NCBI RefSeq assembly: GCF_000721075.1
Contig: NZ_JOEQ01000005.1
Coordinates: 718,859-782,858, forward strand
Length of the DNA stretch: 64,000 bases
Direction of reading: 5' to 3'
Origin: Streptosporangium amethystogenes
Lineage (GTDB): Bacteria > Actinomycetota > Actinomycetes > Streptosporangiales > Streptosporangiaceae
Below are positions 18,169-26,165 of this stretch, piece by piece; position 1 is the first letter of the stretch; each line of letters starts with the position of its first letter. The notes below the pieces were generated by a model. The model ran no database searches. It saw only the letters and a list, made by a program, of their open reading frames with translations, and was not told the DNA's origin. A program made the translations under genes and the position numbers.

Positions 18169-19313
18169 GACTCCACCCCCAGCACCACGGTGGCGTGCGT
18201 CGACAAGATTCCTCCCGTACCGTGGGCCAGCGCGAGACGCGCGCCGGGAACCTGCCGGTCACCGGCTTCGCCGCGTAGCTGTGCCACCGCCTCGATCAGC
18301 AACATGACCCCGAACTGGCCGGGGTGACAGTAGGACAGGCCGCCGCCCGAGGTGTTGAGCGGGAAGTCGCCGCCCGGGCGGATCCTGCCGTCCGCGATCC
18401 AGTCCAGCGCCTCGCCCCGGCCGCAGAAGCCCAGCGCCTCCAGGGTGAGCGCCACGGTGATCGTGAACGAGTCGTAGACCTGCGCGACGTCGATGTCGGC
18501 CGGGGTGACGCCGGCCCGCGCGAACGCGTCGGCACCGGAGCCGACCGCGCCGGTCACGGTCAGATCGGGAACGGCGGTCATCGAGGTGTTGGTGGTGCGC
18601 TCGCCGTACCCGAGCACCTCGACCGGCTTCTTGCGCAGGTCCCTCGCGCGCTCGGAGGAGGTCAGCACGATGGCGCCACCGCCGTCGGTGACCAGGCAGC
18701 AGTCCAGAGCGGTCAGCGGGCTGGAGATCATCGTGGAGCCGACCACCTCCTCGGCGGTCAGCGACCGGGTGCCGTGGCGGAACGCGGCGGGGTTCAGCAG
18801 CGCCCACTCCCGCGCCGCCACGGCGACCTCGGCGAGCGCCTCCCGCGTCCCGCCGTAGGTGTGCAGGTAGCGCTGCGCGGCCATCGCGTAGTACGAGAGC
18901 GGGAAGAGCGGGCCGTACGGCGTCTCGAACTGGGCCTCCGGCGTGTGGTCCTCCACCACGCCCCCGAGAGAGCGGGAGCGGGCCGACCGCTGGTTGGAGG
19001 CGAAGCTGATCACGACGGTCTCGGCCTGGCCCGCCTGGATGGCCTGGGTCGCCCGCGCCACGAACATCTCGAAGGCGGAGCCGCCCGCGTACGTCGAGTC
19101 GGTCCAGCGCGGCTGGAGCCCGAAGTGGTCGGCGAGCTGGGTCGCGGAGAACCGGGAGACCCCGGTCGTCGCCAGCCCGTCGACGTCACGCAGGGTCAGC
19201 CCCGCGTCGGCGAGCGACCGGCCGATCGCCTGGGCCTGCAGACCGAGAATCGACCGGTTGGTGACCCCGAGATCCGACTCGGCGGCCCCGACGATCGCGA
19301 CACCGGTGCTCAT
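18165..19313 (-). CDS. thiolase-fold aldolase/lipid-transfer-like protein (Ltp2 type)
   Basis: 382 residues, thiolase superfamily. The first catalytic Cys of true thiolases is absent (STYAGGSAFEM at about 73-83). Two Tyr residues are placed as in Ltp2 retro-aldolases: VYDSFTITVAL (about 280) and GGGLSYCHPGQFG (about 325-335). Ltp2 cleaves a beta-hydroxyacyl-CoA tertiary alcohol to a ketone and acetyl- or propionyl-CoA. Together with the adjoining DUF35 protein and two MaoC-like genes upstream, it forms a hydratase-aldolase set. Start overlaps the upstream gene by GTGA/ATGA. Family confident; aldolase activity inferred from residues and context. Confidence 0.85.
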   Translation of the reverse strand: MSTGVAIVGAAESDLGVTNRSILGLQAQAIGRSLADAGLTLRDVDGLATTGVSRFSATQLADHFGLQPRWTDSTYAGGSAFEMFVARATQAIQAGQAETVVISFASNQRSARSRSLGGVVEDHTPEAQFETPYGPLFPLSYYAMAAQRYLHTYGGTREALAEVAVAAREWALLNPAAFRHGTRSLTAEEVVGSTMISSPLTALDCCLVTDGGGAIVLTSSERARDLRKKPVEVLGYGERTTNTSMTAVPDLTVTGAVGSGADAFARAGVTPADIDVAQVYDSFTITVALTLEALGFCGRGEALDWIADGRIRPGGDFPLNTSGGGLSYCHPGQFGVMLLIEAVAQLRGEAGDRQVPGARLALAHGTGGILSTHATVVLGVES

Positions 19314-19771
19314 CTCGCCTCCGGTCCGTCGGCGCCGCCGAGTCCCGCCCCCGGTCCGTCGGCGACGCCGAGCAGGACCCGGGCACGCGCGGGACCTGCG
19401 GCGACCCGGTCGACCCCGCCGTCGGCACCGACCACGACCACCCGCTGGCTGAGCACCAGGAAGTCGTCACCGGCCTCCGAGACCGTGCCCTCGCAGCGGA
19501 CCGTCTCCTCGGCGAAGACCAGCGACTTGAAGGTGAAGTCCAGCTCGCACACGAAGCACCGAGGACCGAGCCAGTCCTGGATCTGCTCGACCAGCAGGGC
19601 CCCGAACACCTGGCCGTCGACGACCGGCGCGGGAACCTTCTGCCTGGCGACGAACTCGGAGTCGTAGTGCAGCCGGTACCAGTCCCAGGTGGCTCCGGCG
19701 TAGGCGACCATGTCCGCGAGCCCTATCCTGCGTTCGAGCGGGGGGATGACCTCCCCGGGTTCGTGGGTCAT
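19310..19771 (-). CDS. MaoC-like hydratase subunit
   Basis: 153 residues from ATG 19771, which overlaps the stop of the previous gene (ATGA). LADMVAYAGATWDWYRLHYD, VVDGQVFGALLVEQIQDWLG and LDFTFKSLVFAEETVRCEGTV are typical of the C-terminal half of double hot-dog MaoC hydratases; WDWYRLHYD occupies the position of the D-x-(N/W)-x-x-H catalytic helix. Together with the next gene it probably forms a two-chain enoyl-CoA hydratase, as seen in actinobacterial steroid side-chain degradation. The acyl-CoA substrate is not known. Confidence 0.75.
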   Translation of the reverse strand: MTHEPGEVIPPLERRIGLADMVAYAGATWDWYRLHYDSEFVARQKVPAPVVDGQVFGALLVEQIQDWLGPRCFVCELDFTFKSLVFAEETVRCEGTVSEAGDDFLVLSQRVVVVGADGGVDRVAAGPARARVLLGVADGPGAGLGGADGPEAR

Positions 19772-20268
19772 GCCCCGGCCTCCAGCGATACGAAAATGAT
19801 GGTCTCCTCGTTCTCCGCGAGCAGCTCGTCGTGCTGGTCGGTGTAGGTCGCCCGCGAGGTGATGATCAGCATCTCCGCACCGGACCTGGTGGTCTTCTCG
19901 GCCGCGTCCGTGATCTCCCAGGCGGCGGTGACGACATCGTCGGGGCGGATCCGGCGGTGGAAGACGTAGGAGTTGCCGCCGCGGACCTTGCGGGTCCCCG
20001 CGATCTCGATCCCCCAGTTGTGCCCGCCGTCGCCGTCGGGGCTTATCGGCAGGCCGGTGTACTGGTTCGTCTCGCAGATCAGGGTGGGCGGCGCGGTCAC
20101 CCCGGCCAGCCCCTGGGCGCGCGCGTACTCGGCATCGGAGTACAGCGGATTGTCGTCCCCGATGGCCAGGCCGAAGTACCGGCACGCGGCGGCGCCGAGC
20201 TCCTCCGGCGCGGTGTAGACCCGCCTGCGGCCGACGAGCGCGCGGATCTCCTCGGTGAGCAGCGTCAC
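19768..20268 (-). CDS. MaoC-like N-terminal (FAS1-like) dehydratase subunit
   Basis: 166 residues. FGLAIGDDNPLYSDAEYARAQGLAGVTAPPTLICE matches the N-terminal dehydratase domain of MaoC family proteins, and VRGGNSYVFHRRIRPDDVVTAAWEITD the following strands. It is smaller than a full double hot-dog protein, consistent with pairing with the adjacent 153-residue subunit. Both ends overlap neighbours by 4 bases. I infer a heteromeric enoyl-CoA hydratase feeding a beta-hydroxyacyl-CoA to the Ltp2-like aldolase downstream. Confidence 0.8.
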   Translation of the reverse strand: MTLLTEEIRALVGRRRVYTAPEELGAAACRYFGLAIGDDNPLYSDAEYARAQGLAGVTAPPTLICETNQYTGLPISPDGDGGHNWGIEIAGTRKVRGGNSYVFHRRIRPDDVVTAAWEITDAAEKTTRSGAEMLIITSRATYTDQHDELLAENEETIIFVSLEAGA

Positions 20269-21479
20269 GACGGGTCCTTCGGGTAGAGAGCGGTCGGGAA
20301 CACCTCAAGCAGGAACTCGGGACGGAGCAACTCCTTGCAGATCGCCCCGGTCGATGCCGGCCACGGGGGCGAGAGCAGGCGTTCGCGGACCGGCGCGACC
20401 ACGCGGTAGTCCCGCAGCGCCGACTCGACGCAGAACTCGATGGTGGAGAGCAGGTTCTCCGGACCGAGACCGGCATGGGAGAGCAGGTGCAGGATCGCCC
20501 CGTAGGTCTCCTCGGCCTGTGCCCGCAGGTCGCCCGGGTGAAGCGCCTCCTGGGTCTCCATGTCCAGCGCCGCGAAACCGGACATGAACAACGTCCGGCC
20601 CGCCCGGACACCCGGCGCGTAGGTCAGGGTGTCGTACCGGGCCCAGCCCGGGTTCACCAGCTCCAGCGGGTGCCTGGAGGCGGTGACGTCGATCGCGACC
20701 AGGGACTCCGGGTGGTGCAGGCGGCTCATCAGGATGCCCCCGGCGCCCGGGTACACCCCCGCGCCGCCGAGTCGCTCCTTACGCACCCGGTGGCTCTTGC
20801 GGTAGACGCCGCGAGAGGCCGGAGTCGAGTAGTCGTAGGTGGTCACGGCGTTGTCCAGGGACAGTCCCGCCTGGCGCAGCAGCGCGTCCGCCCGGTCGAG
20901 GCAGTACGCGTACTGGCCCACGAAGTCGCCGGGGGAGACGATGTCGCCCGACTCGTCGACGGGCACGACGGTCGGCAGGTACACGGTGCCGTCATGCCCC
21001 TCGCGCACCGGGGAGGCGGCCCACACACCGGCCTGGCGCCGCTCGCTGGCGGCCAGCAGTTCGGTGCCGCCGCCCTTGACGGCGCGCATCTCGATCTCCA
21101 GGAACGCGGTCGAGCGGACCAGCCGCTCCACCACCACCGTGGAGAGCGCGGGTTCGTGTGCCCCGAAGACCTCCTTGCGCACGGCGGCCGCGGCCTCGTA
21201 GTGCGGCAGACCGGAGAGCGTGACGTTCTCCGTCACGTGCACGACGTCGTCCGGGCCGAGACCGGCGGCCTCGATGATCGTCAGCACCTTCCGGTAGGCG
21301 ATCCGCGCCTGCTCCTCCATGGTGCCGGAGACGACCATCTTGCCGAGCGCCTCGTCCTGCGCGGCGGCGGTGTGTCCGGACGACCAGACGCTGTCGCCTT
21401 CGGACAGCCCCAGACAGAAGGTGAACCCCTCGTACGGGAACCAGGGGAACTCGGCGGGTTTAATGGCTTGCAACGTCAT
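20265..21479 (-). CDS. Rid/YjgF-family protein with three fused repeats
   Basis: 404 residues from ATG 21479 (AGGAG six bases upstream). Three Rid-like units can be seen: about 1-125 (EGDSVWSSGHTA, YRKVLTIIEAAGLGPDDVVHVT), about 130-260 (FVGQYAYCLDRADALLRQAGLSLDNAV) and about 270-400 (GRTLFMSGFAAL, ETYGAILHLLSHAGLGPENLLST). Rid proteins are homotrimers that hydrolyse enamine/imine intermediates or act in aromatic and purine catabolism, so this chain may be a single-polypeptide trimer. The Arg of classical RidA (P-x-R-x-x-V) is not evident in any unit. It overlaps the MmgE/PrpD gene by 20 bases. Confidence 0.75.
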   Translation of the reverse strand: MTLQAIKPAEFPWFPYEGFTFCLGLSEGDSVWSSGHTAAAQDEALGKMVVSGTMEEQARIAYRKVLTIIEAAGLGPDDVVHVTENVTLSGLPHYEAAAAVRKEVFGAHEPALSTVVVERLVRSTAFLEIEMRAVKGGGTELLAASERRQAGVWAASPVREGHDGTVYLPTVVPVDESGDIVSPGDFVGQYAYCLDRADALLRQAGLSLDNAVTTYDYSTPASRGVYRKSHRVRKERLGGAGVYPGAGGILMSRLHHPESLVAIDVTASRHPLELVNPGWARYDTLTYAPGVRAGRTLFMSGFAALDMETQEALHPGDLRAQAEETYGAILHLLSHAGLGPENLLSTIEFCVESALRDYRVVAPVRERLLSPPWPASTGAICKELLRPEFLLEVFPTALYPKDPS

Positions 21480-22857
21480 CTGTACTCCTAGGCTGGGTGA
21501 ACTCGGCGGCGGCACCGGCCGCGGCGTTCAGTACGGTGCGAAGGTCCGGCTGCTCGTCGAGCGCCTCGATGGCGTCGACGAGCCCGGCCGCCCGGCCTCC
21601 CACATTGCCCTCGAACTTGGCGATCAGCGCGTCCCGGCTGAGCGGGTTGTCCCCGCCCCCCTCGCTGCGCCGCACGAAACCCTCGACGACCCGGCCGTCG
21701 CGGAGCCTGACGGAGACATGTCCCGGCGCGTCGGCGGCGACGAGCCCCGAGGGCTCGGTGACCTCCCAGCGGACCCGGGCGGCGAGCTCGCTCACCTCGG
21801 CCCGGGCGATCGAGCTCGGTTCGAAGGTGTCGAGGCTCACCCTCCGGTCGACGAGCAGTGCCGCGACGGTCCAGGGGAGTGAGAACTTCGCGGCGTACGC
21901 GCTCGCCGGCCGCAGCAGGTCGTGAGAGGTGTCACAGACCACCGAGGCGGAGTCGGGGTGGACCCGGGCGTGTATCTCGGAGATGTCCTCGGGGCCGAAC
22001 GGCTCGCGTGCCATCGCGTCGAGCGTCGCCCCCATGGTGGCATGCGAGAGCTGGCAGGCCGCGTAGGGCTTTATGCCGATTTGGGTGGTCTCCCACCGGT
22101 CGCCGAGGTCGGTGACGATCGAGTGCGGGTCCACCCTGCCCTGTGCGAGCGCGTCGAAGACGCCGTGCGGCCCTTCGAACACCGTCTCCGGTCCGGTGGC
22201 ACCCGCCGCCGCCAGGCGGGCGGCGATGATGCCCGACTGCGAGGCGAACCCGGGATGGAGCTGTTTGGTGGAGGCCCCGGTGCCGAGGAAGGCCAGCAGG
22301 CCCCCCGCCTGGCTGCCCGCGATCCCCAGCGCGTTGGTGGTCTGGGCGACGTCCAGGCCGAGCAGCCGCGCGGCGACCAGGGCCGAGGAGAAGACGCCCG
22401 CGACCATCGTCGCGTGCAGGCCGCGCGCGTGGAATCCGTGCGGGGCGGCGGCGGCCACCCGGCAGGCGGCCTCGTACCCCGCCACGGCGGCGGTGAGCAC
22501 CTGTCGGCCTGACGCGCCGACCTGCTCGCCGACGGCGAACGCCGCGGGCAGGACGACGGCGGTGGCGTGCACGAGGCCGCCGGCATGGGTGTCGTCGAAG
22601 TCGAGGGCGTGCACCAGCGTGCCGTTGGCGAGGGCCGCGGCGGGTGCCGAGAGCCGGTGGCCGGTGGCGAGGACCGTCGCCTCGGCGGGGCCGCCGAGGT
22701 CGCGCGCCACGGTCAGCGCGGGGGTCGCGGCTCCGGTCCGGTACGCGCCGAGCGCGGTGCCGACCCCGTCGAGCAGGTGCCGGGTGGCGGCCCGGCGGAC
22801 CGGTGCGGGAACGTCGGTCAGACCGAGCGCCCAGGTGGCCAGCTCCCGAGCGATCAT
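21460..22857 (-). CDS. MmgE/PrpD family protein (copy 1)
   Basis: 465 residues. ANGTLVHALDFDDTHAGGLVHATAVVLPAAFA (residues about 78-109) is the MmgE/PrpD signature region; GFHARGLHATMVAGVFSSALVAARLLGLD, GASTKQLHPGFASQSGIIAARLA and PYAACQLSHATMGATLDAM follow in the family order. Members include 2-methylcitrate dehydratase, aconitate decarboxylase and other dehydratases/decarboxylases of polycarboxylic acids. A paralogue is at 30880. It overlaps the CoA-transferase gene by 4 bases. The reaction here is not known. Confidence 0.85.
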   Translation of the reverse strand: MIARELATWALGLTDVPAPVRRAATRHLLDGVGTALGAYRTGAATPALTVARDLGGPAEATVLATGHRLSAPAAALANGTLVHALDFDDTHAGGLVHATAVVLPAAFAVGEQVGASGRQVLTAAVAGYEAACRVAAAAPHGFHARGLHATMVAGVFSSALVAARLLGLDVAQTTNALGIAGSQAGGLLAFLGTGASTKQLHPGFASQSGIIAARLAAAGATGPETVFEGPHGVFDALAQGRVDPHSIVTDLGDRWETTQIGIKPYAACQLSHATMGATLDAMAREPFGPEDISEIHARVHPDSASVVCDTSHDLLRPASAYAAKFSLPWTVAALLVDRRVSLDTFEPSSIARAEVSELAARVRWEVTEPSGLVAADAPGHVSVRLRDGRVVEGFVRRSEGGGDNPLSRDALIAKFEGNVGGRAAGLVDAIEALDEQPDLRTVLNAAAGAAAEFTQPRSTDDVASH

Positions 22858-24074
22858 CGGGTGGCCGCCCCGGTCACCTCGCCGAACGCGCCCTGGGCCT
22901 TCAGGTCGTCGATCGTCGCGTCGTCGTATCCCACGATGTCACGGACCACCAGATCGAAGTCCTCGTTGCGGAGCGGGGCCCGACGGTAGGTCGGCGGCTC
23001 GCTGCCGACCCGCACCGGCGAGGCGACCTGCTCGACGGTGCCGAACCGGGGGTGCTCGGTGGTCACGCGCAACCCGCGCGCCCTGGTGTGCTCCTCCTCC
23101 AGCGCGGCCGCGACGTCGTTGATGGGGGCGCAAGGGATCGAGGCCGGGTAGAGGACCGCCAGCCACTCGGCCACCGTTCGCCTCTGGAAGATCTCCTCCA
23201 GGAGTCCGAGCAGTTCCACGCTGTTTCGCTGCCGGTCCGCGAACGAGCCGTAGGGGGAGTCCGGCCCGGCCCACTCGGGGTGGCCGACCACCTCGGCGAG
23301 CCGGGCCCAGAACTTCTCCTTGGCGCAGCCGACCACGAGCCAGCCGTCACTGGCCTGGAACGCCTGGAACGGCACCAGCGAGGGATGGGCCGAGTGACGG
23401 GTGCGGACCGGGGTGAAGCCCGCGTTCAGATGCCAGGCCGCGGGATAGGTCAGCATCCCGATCGCGGTGTCGTAGAGGCTGACGTCGCAGTCCATGCCCG
23501 TCCCGTCGCGGCGCGCCGCGTGCACGCCGGCCAGCAGCGAGAGGGCGGCGACCAGCCCGCCCGAGTAGTCGACCAGCGACAGCCCGGACTTGGTGGGCGG
23601 CCCGTCGGGCTCGCCGGTGAGGTCCATCCAACCGGCCAGGCCCTGGAGCACGTAGTCGTAGCCGGGTTCCTTCTGCCGAGGGCCCGTCATCCCGAAACCG
23701 GTGAGCGAGCAGCAGACGATGGCCGGGTTCAGGTGCTTGAGGTCGTCGTAGGTGATACCGATCTTCGCCGGGACGTCGCCGCGCAGGTTGGAGTAGACCA
23801 CGTCGGAGACCTTCACCAGGTCCTCGAAGACCCTGCGGCCGGCCGGCGAGGACAGGTCCAACGAGAGGCTGCGCTTGTTGCGGTTGAAGGTCTCGAAGAA
23901 GAGGGAGTCCTCCTCCTCGCCGTACGGCGGCACGTAGCGGCCGACGTCACCGCCCACCCTCGGATCCTCGATCTTGATCACCTGGGCACCGAGATCGGCG
24001 AGGTGCACGCTGCCGAACGGGCCGGCCCCGTACTGCTCGACGGCGATGATCCGGATGTCTTCCAGAGGCTTCAA
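22854..24074 (-). CDS. family III acyl-CoA transferase (CaiB/BaiF)
   Basis: 406 residues, full length. IIAVEQYGAGPFGSVHLADLGAQVIKIEDP (N-terminal Rossmann), FFETFNRNKRSLSLDLSSPAGR, VVYSNLRGDVPAKIGITYDDL and PGYDYVLQGLAGWMDLTGEP, whose Asp corresponds to the catalytic Asp of formyl-CoA transferase. Such enzymes move CoA between carboxylates, giving ATP-free activation. GTG/ATG region overlaps the LLM gene by 4 bases. Three other CaiB-like genes in the window (33095, 59733, 60118) are truncated, so this is the only intact copy. Confidence 0.9.
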   Translation of the reverse strand: MKPLEDIRIIAVEQYGAGPFGSVHLADLGAQVIKIEDPRVGGDVGRYVPPYGEEEDSLFFETFNRNKRSLSLDLSSPAGRRVFEDLVKVSDVVYSNLRGDVPAKIGITYDDLKHLNPAIVCCSLTGFGMTGPRQKEPGYDYVLQGLAGWMDLTGEPDGPPTKSGLSLVDYSGGLVAALSLLAGVHAARRDGTGMDCDVSLYDTAIGMLTYPAAWHLNAGFTPVRTRHSAHPSLVPFQAFQASDGWLVVGCAKEKFWARLAEVVGHPEWAGPDSPYGSFADRQRNSVELLGLLEEIFQRRTVAEWLAVLYPASIPCAPINDVAAALEEEHTRARGLRVTTEHPRFGTVEQVASPVRVGSEPPTYRRAPLRNEDFDLVVRDIVGYDDATIDDLKAQGAFGEVTGAATR

Positions 24075-25105
24075 GAGGTGCTCCCTGCGATGTCTGCGAT
24101 GAGCGACAGGATCTCGTTCTGAGCCGCGCGGATCTCGGCGGGGGCGATGCCGTGGGTCGGCGGGCTGAGCTTCACCGAGTCGGCCTTCCCCGCGTAACCG
24201 GCGATGCGCTCGGCCACCGCCTCGCGGGTGCCGGTCATGGTGAGTGCGTCGACCATCTCCGGGGAGACGGAGTCGGCGAGATAGTCCGCGCCCCGGCCCT
24301 GCCGGAACGCGTCGATGACGGCCTGCTGCTGGTCGGCCAGGCCGTGGAAGTCGAAGAAGTCGGCGTAGGTGCGGACGCTGGCGTAGAAGCCGACGAGCCC
24401 GGACACCCGGCTGACGGCCGTCCGCCGGTCGTCGGCGACGGAGCAGCAGGCGGACACGACGACGTCGAAGTCCTCGCGCCTCTTGCCCTCGACCTGGACG
24501 ATCCCCGCCTCCAACTCGGGCAGGATCAGCTCCTGCAGATAGCGTGGGGAGCAGAGCTCGTGGCTGATCCAGCCGTCGCCGATCGCCCCGGCCAGCCGGG
24601 TCATCACCGGTCCCATCGCCGCCAGGTAGATCGGGATGTCCGTCCGCCGCACCCCGAAGGGCCGCTCGTAACCCCGCATCCGCATCGGCTCGTACTCACC
24701 GGTGAGAGCGATCTCGGCGCCGGTGGTGCAGCTCTCCCAGAAGTGGCGGATGTTCCGGACGGTCTCCCTCATGTGCCCGGCCGGCTTGCCGAAGCTGGCG
24801 TTGTGCCAGTCCTCGTTGAGCCGCCGCACACCGGTTCCCAGACCCAGGACGAAACGCCCGTCCGACAGCTCGTCGATGTCGAGCGCCTCCAGGGCGGTGA
24901 TCATCGGGCTGCGGGTGAAGGCGAGCGCGATGGCGGTGCCGATCCTGGCCCGCCTGGTGGCCGTCGCGAGAGCCGCCGCGGTGACGGTGGCGCTGCGGTG
25001 CAGCTCGGGAACCCAGATGACCTCGGCGCCCGCGGCCTCCGCCCTACGGGCCACCTCCATCAGCTCTCCGAGGGACTCACCCCAGGGAGCGAACGTGATC
25101 CTCAC
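24071..25105 (-). CDS. LLM-class (F420-dependent) oxidoreductase
   Basis: 344 residues from GTG 25105, overlapping the MaoC gene by GTGA. ITFAPWGESLGELMEVARRAEAAGAEVIWVPELHRSATV at the start and RARIGTAIALAFTRSPMITALEALDIDELSDGRFVLGLGTGVRRL are the luciferase-like TIM-barrel pattern; actinobacterial members mostly use F420. LPELEAGIVQVEGKRREDFDVVVSACCSV and MTGTREAVAERIAGYAGKADSV complete the fold. It may oxidise an alcohol or reduce an enoyl group on a pathway intermediate. Second in the long operon led by the 25638 MaoC gene. Confidence 0.85.
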   Translation of the reverse strand: MRITFAPWGESLGELMEVARRAEAAGAEVIWVPELHRSATVTAAALATATRRARIGTAIALAFTRSPMITALEALDIDELSDGRFVLGLGTGVRRLNEDWHNASFGKPAGHMRETVRNIRHFWESCTTGAEIALTGEYEPMRMRGYERPFGVRRTDIPIYLAAMGPVMTRLAGAIGDGWISHELCSPRYLQELILPELEAGIVQVEGKRREDFDVVVSACCSVADDRRTAVSRVSGLVGFYASVRTYADFFDFHGLADQQQAVIDAFRQGRGADYLADSVSPEMVDALTMTGTREAVAERIAGYAGKADSVKLSPPTHGIAPAEIRAAQNEILSLIADIAGSTS

Positions 25106-25638
25106 GGTTGAGACCGCCCCTGGTCGTCGGTGAGCGGACGCTTCCCGGTGGGAAAGAGGTTCTCCAACTGGGCGGCGCCCGTCTTGTAGACATAGAAGGT
25201 GCGTTTGAACGAGCAGACCTCGTCCCCGTCCTGGTTGAGCGTCCGGGTGCGCACGGTGACGATACCCGCGTGGGGGCGGCTGCCGGACTCGCGCTTCTCC
25301 AGCACGAGCGACTCGCTGTACAACGTGTCACCCGCGAAGACCGGGTGGGTCATCCGGATCTCGTCCCAGCCCAGGTTGGCGAACGCGTTCTGGGTGATGT
25401 CGGTGACGCTCTGCCCGACCGCGATCGCCACGGTCAGGGTGGAGACGACGAGCGGTTTCGTGAACTCGGACCGCGCGGCGTATTCGGCGTTGAAGTGCAT
25501 CTGGTTGGTGTTCATCGTCAGCAACGTGAACCACGTGTTGTCGGACTCGGTGACCGTTCGGCCCAGGGGGTGCTGATAGACGTCACCCACCTCGAAGTCC
25601 TCGAAGAAGCGGCCCGTCCATCCCTCTTTAATAGCCAT
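25102..25638 (-). CDS. MaoC family dehydratase (operon leader)
   Basis: 178 residues from ATG 25638, with GGGAAGG upstream; a longer start at 25680 would sit on the GTCAGAC operator and is rejected. GWTGRFFEDFEVGDVYQHPLGRTVTESDNTWFTLLTMNTNQMHFNAEYA carries the D-N-x-H-like dehydratase helix (NTNQMHFNAEYA), and FANLGWDEIRMTHPVFAGDTLYSES the following strands, as in beta-methylmalyl/mesaconyl-CoA hydratases. It is the first gene of a roughly 10-gene operon reading to 15.9 kb. Confidence 0.87.
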   Translation of the reverse strand: MAIKEGWTGRFFEDFEVGDVYQHPLGRTVTESDNTWFTLLTMNTNQMHFNAEYAARSEFTKPLVVSTLTVAIAVGQSVTDITQNAFANLGWDEIRMTHPVFAGDTLYSESLVLEKRESGSRPHAGIVTVRTRTLNQDGDEVCSFKRTFYVYKTGAAQLENLFPTGKRPLTDDQGRSQP

Positions 25639-25669
25639 TGCCTTCCCCGGATGCTCGCGTCGGTAGATA

Positions 25670-25680
25670 ATGTCAGACAT
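25670..25680. promoter_or_regulatory. GntR-type operator ATGTC-A-GACAT
   Basis: A perfect 11-bp palindrome around one base, centred at 25675. It overlaps a minus-strand promoter candidate (TTGCCA, 18-base spacer, CATTAT) whose transcript would begin the long acyl-CoA operon. This is the most symmetrical copy of the GTCAGAC motif in the window. Confidence 0.65.
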
Positions 25681-25871
25681 ATTAAGTGTATGGCAATGAG
25701 ACGACCTTGTCTAAGGCGTCCGACGCCCCTGTTCCTGCTGCGGTGAAGCACCGAGCACGGCCCCCAGCTGCTGCGAGAAGGGGTCTACCGTGCTTTGGGG
25801 GTGCTTCCGGATCGCACCTCCGCCCGAACCCGTCCCGGTGGCCGACGGCTGTAGCGGGATGTTCGTGGCGT

Positions 25872-25883
25872 ATACGTCAGATA
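25872..25883. promoter_or_regulatory. possible second GTCAGA site
   Basis: ATACGTCAGATA, partly symmetrical, lies in an AT-rich patch (25870-25890) inside a gap of about 330 bases (25639-25966) with no convincing gene. It shares GTCAGA with the other sites. The gap also holds loose AGCACGG/CCGTGCT arms (about 25753-25795). What it would control is unclear. Confidence 0.35.
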
Positions 25884-25966
25884 TTTTATGCAGGCTTTCG
25901 TCGCCGGCCCCCGGAAGCGGGGGACGTGGCTGACGAGGGTGTCTCCCGCGCCCCCTCGGTTCGTTG

Positions 25967-26134
25967 TCACGAGGTCTCGCGTGAGAAGGATGTGGAGTGT
26001 CGCCGGGCCGTCGCGCGGCTCACGCCGAACAGCTTCGAGAGATGTCCCTAGGTGGGCGGGCATTCGCCGGCGATGATGTCCCGCGGCCGGTCGGCGACCC
26101 GCTGGTACGCGGGACGGACGCGGTTGACCGGCGG
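25967..26134 (-). pseudogene. GntR-family regulator remnant
   Basis: In one minus-strand frame, broken by one internal stop, the translation reads RVRPAYQRVADRPRDIIAGE, then stop, then LSKLFGVSRATARR. The first part parallels RLRPAYQQVADQLRELILNG of the intact GntR protein 30 bases upstream, and the second is a typical GntR winged-helix recognition helix. The effector domain is missing. It looks like the residue of a tandem GntR copy lost by deletion. Confidence 0.6.
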
Positions 26135-26165
26135 TGCGTTCCCCGCTGAGCCGTTCGCGGGGGCC

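Noticed and set aside
25785..26063. 92-codon minus-strand ORF in the gap after the GntR gene
   Set aside because: Part of it covers the GntR remnant in another frame; no ribosome site or domain, so not called as a gene.
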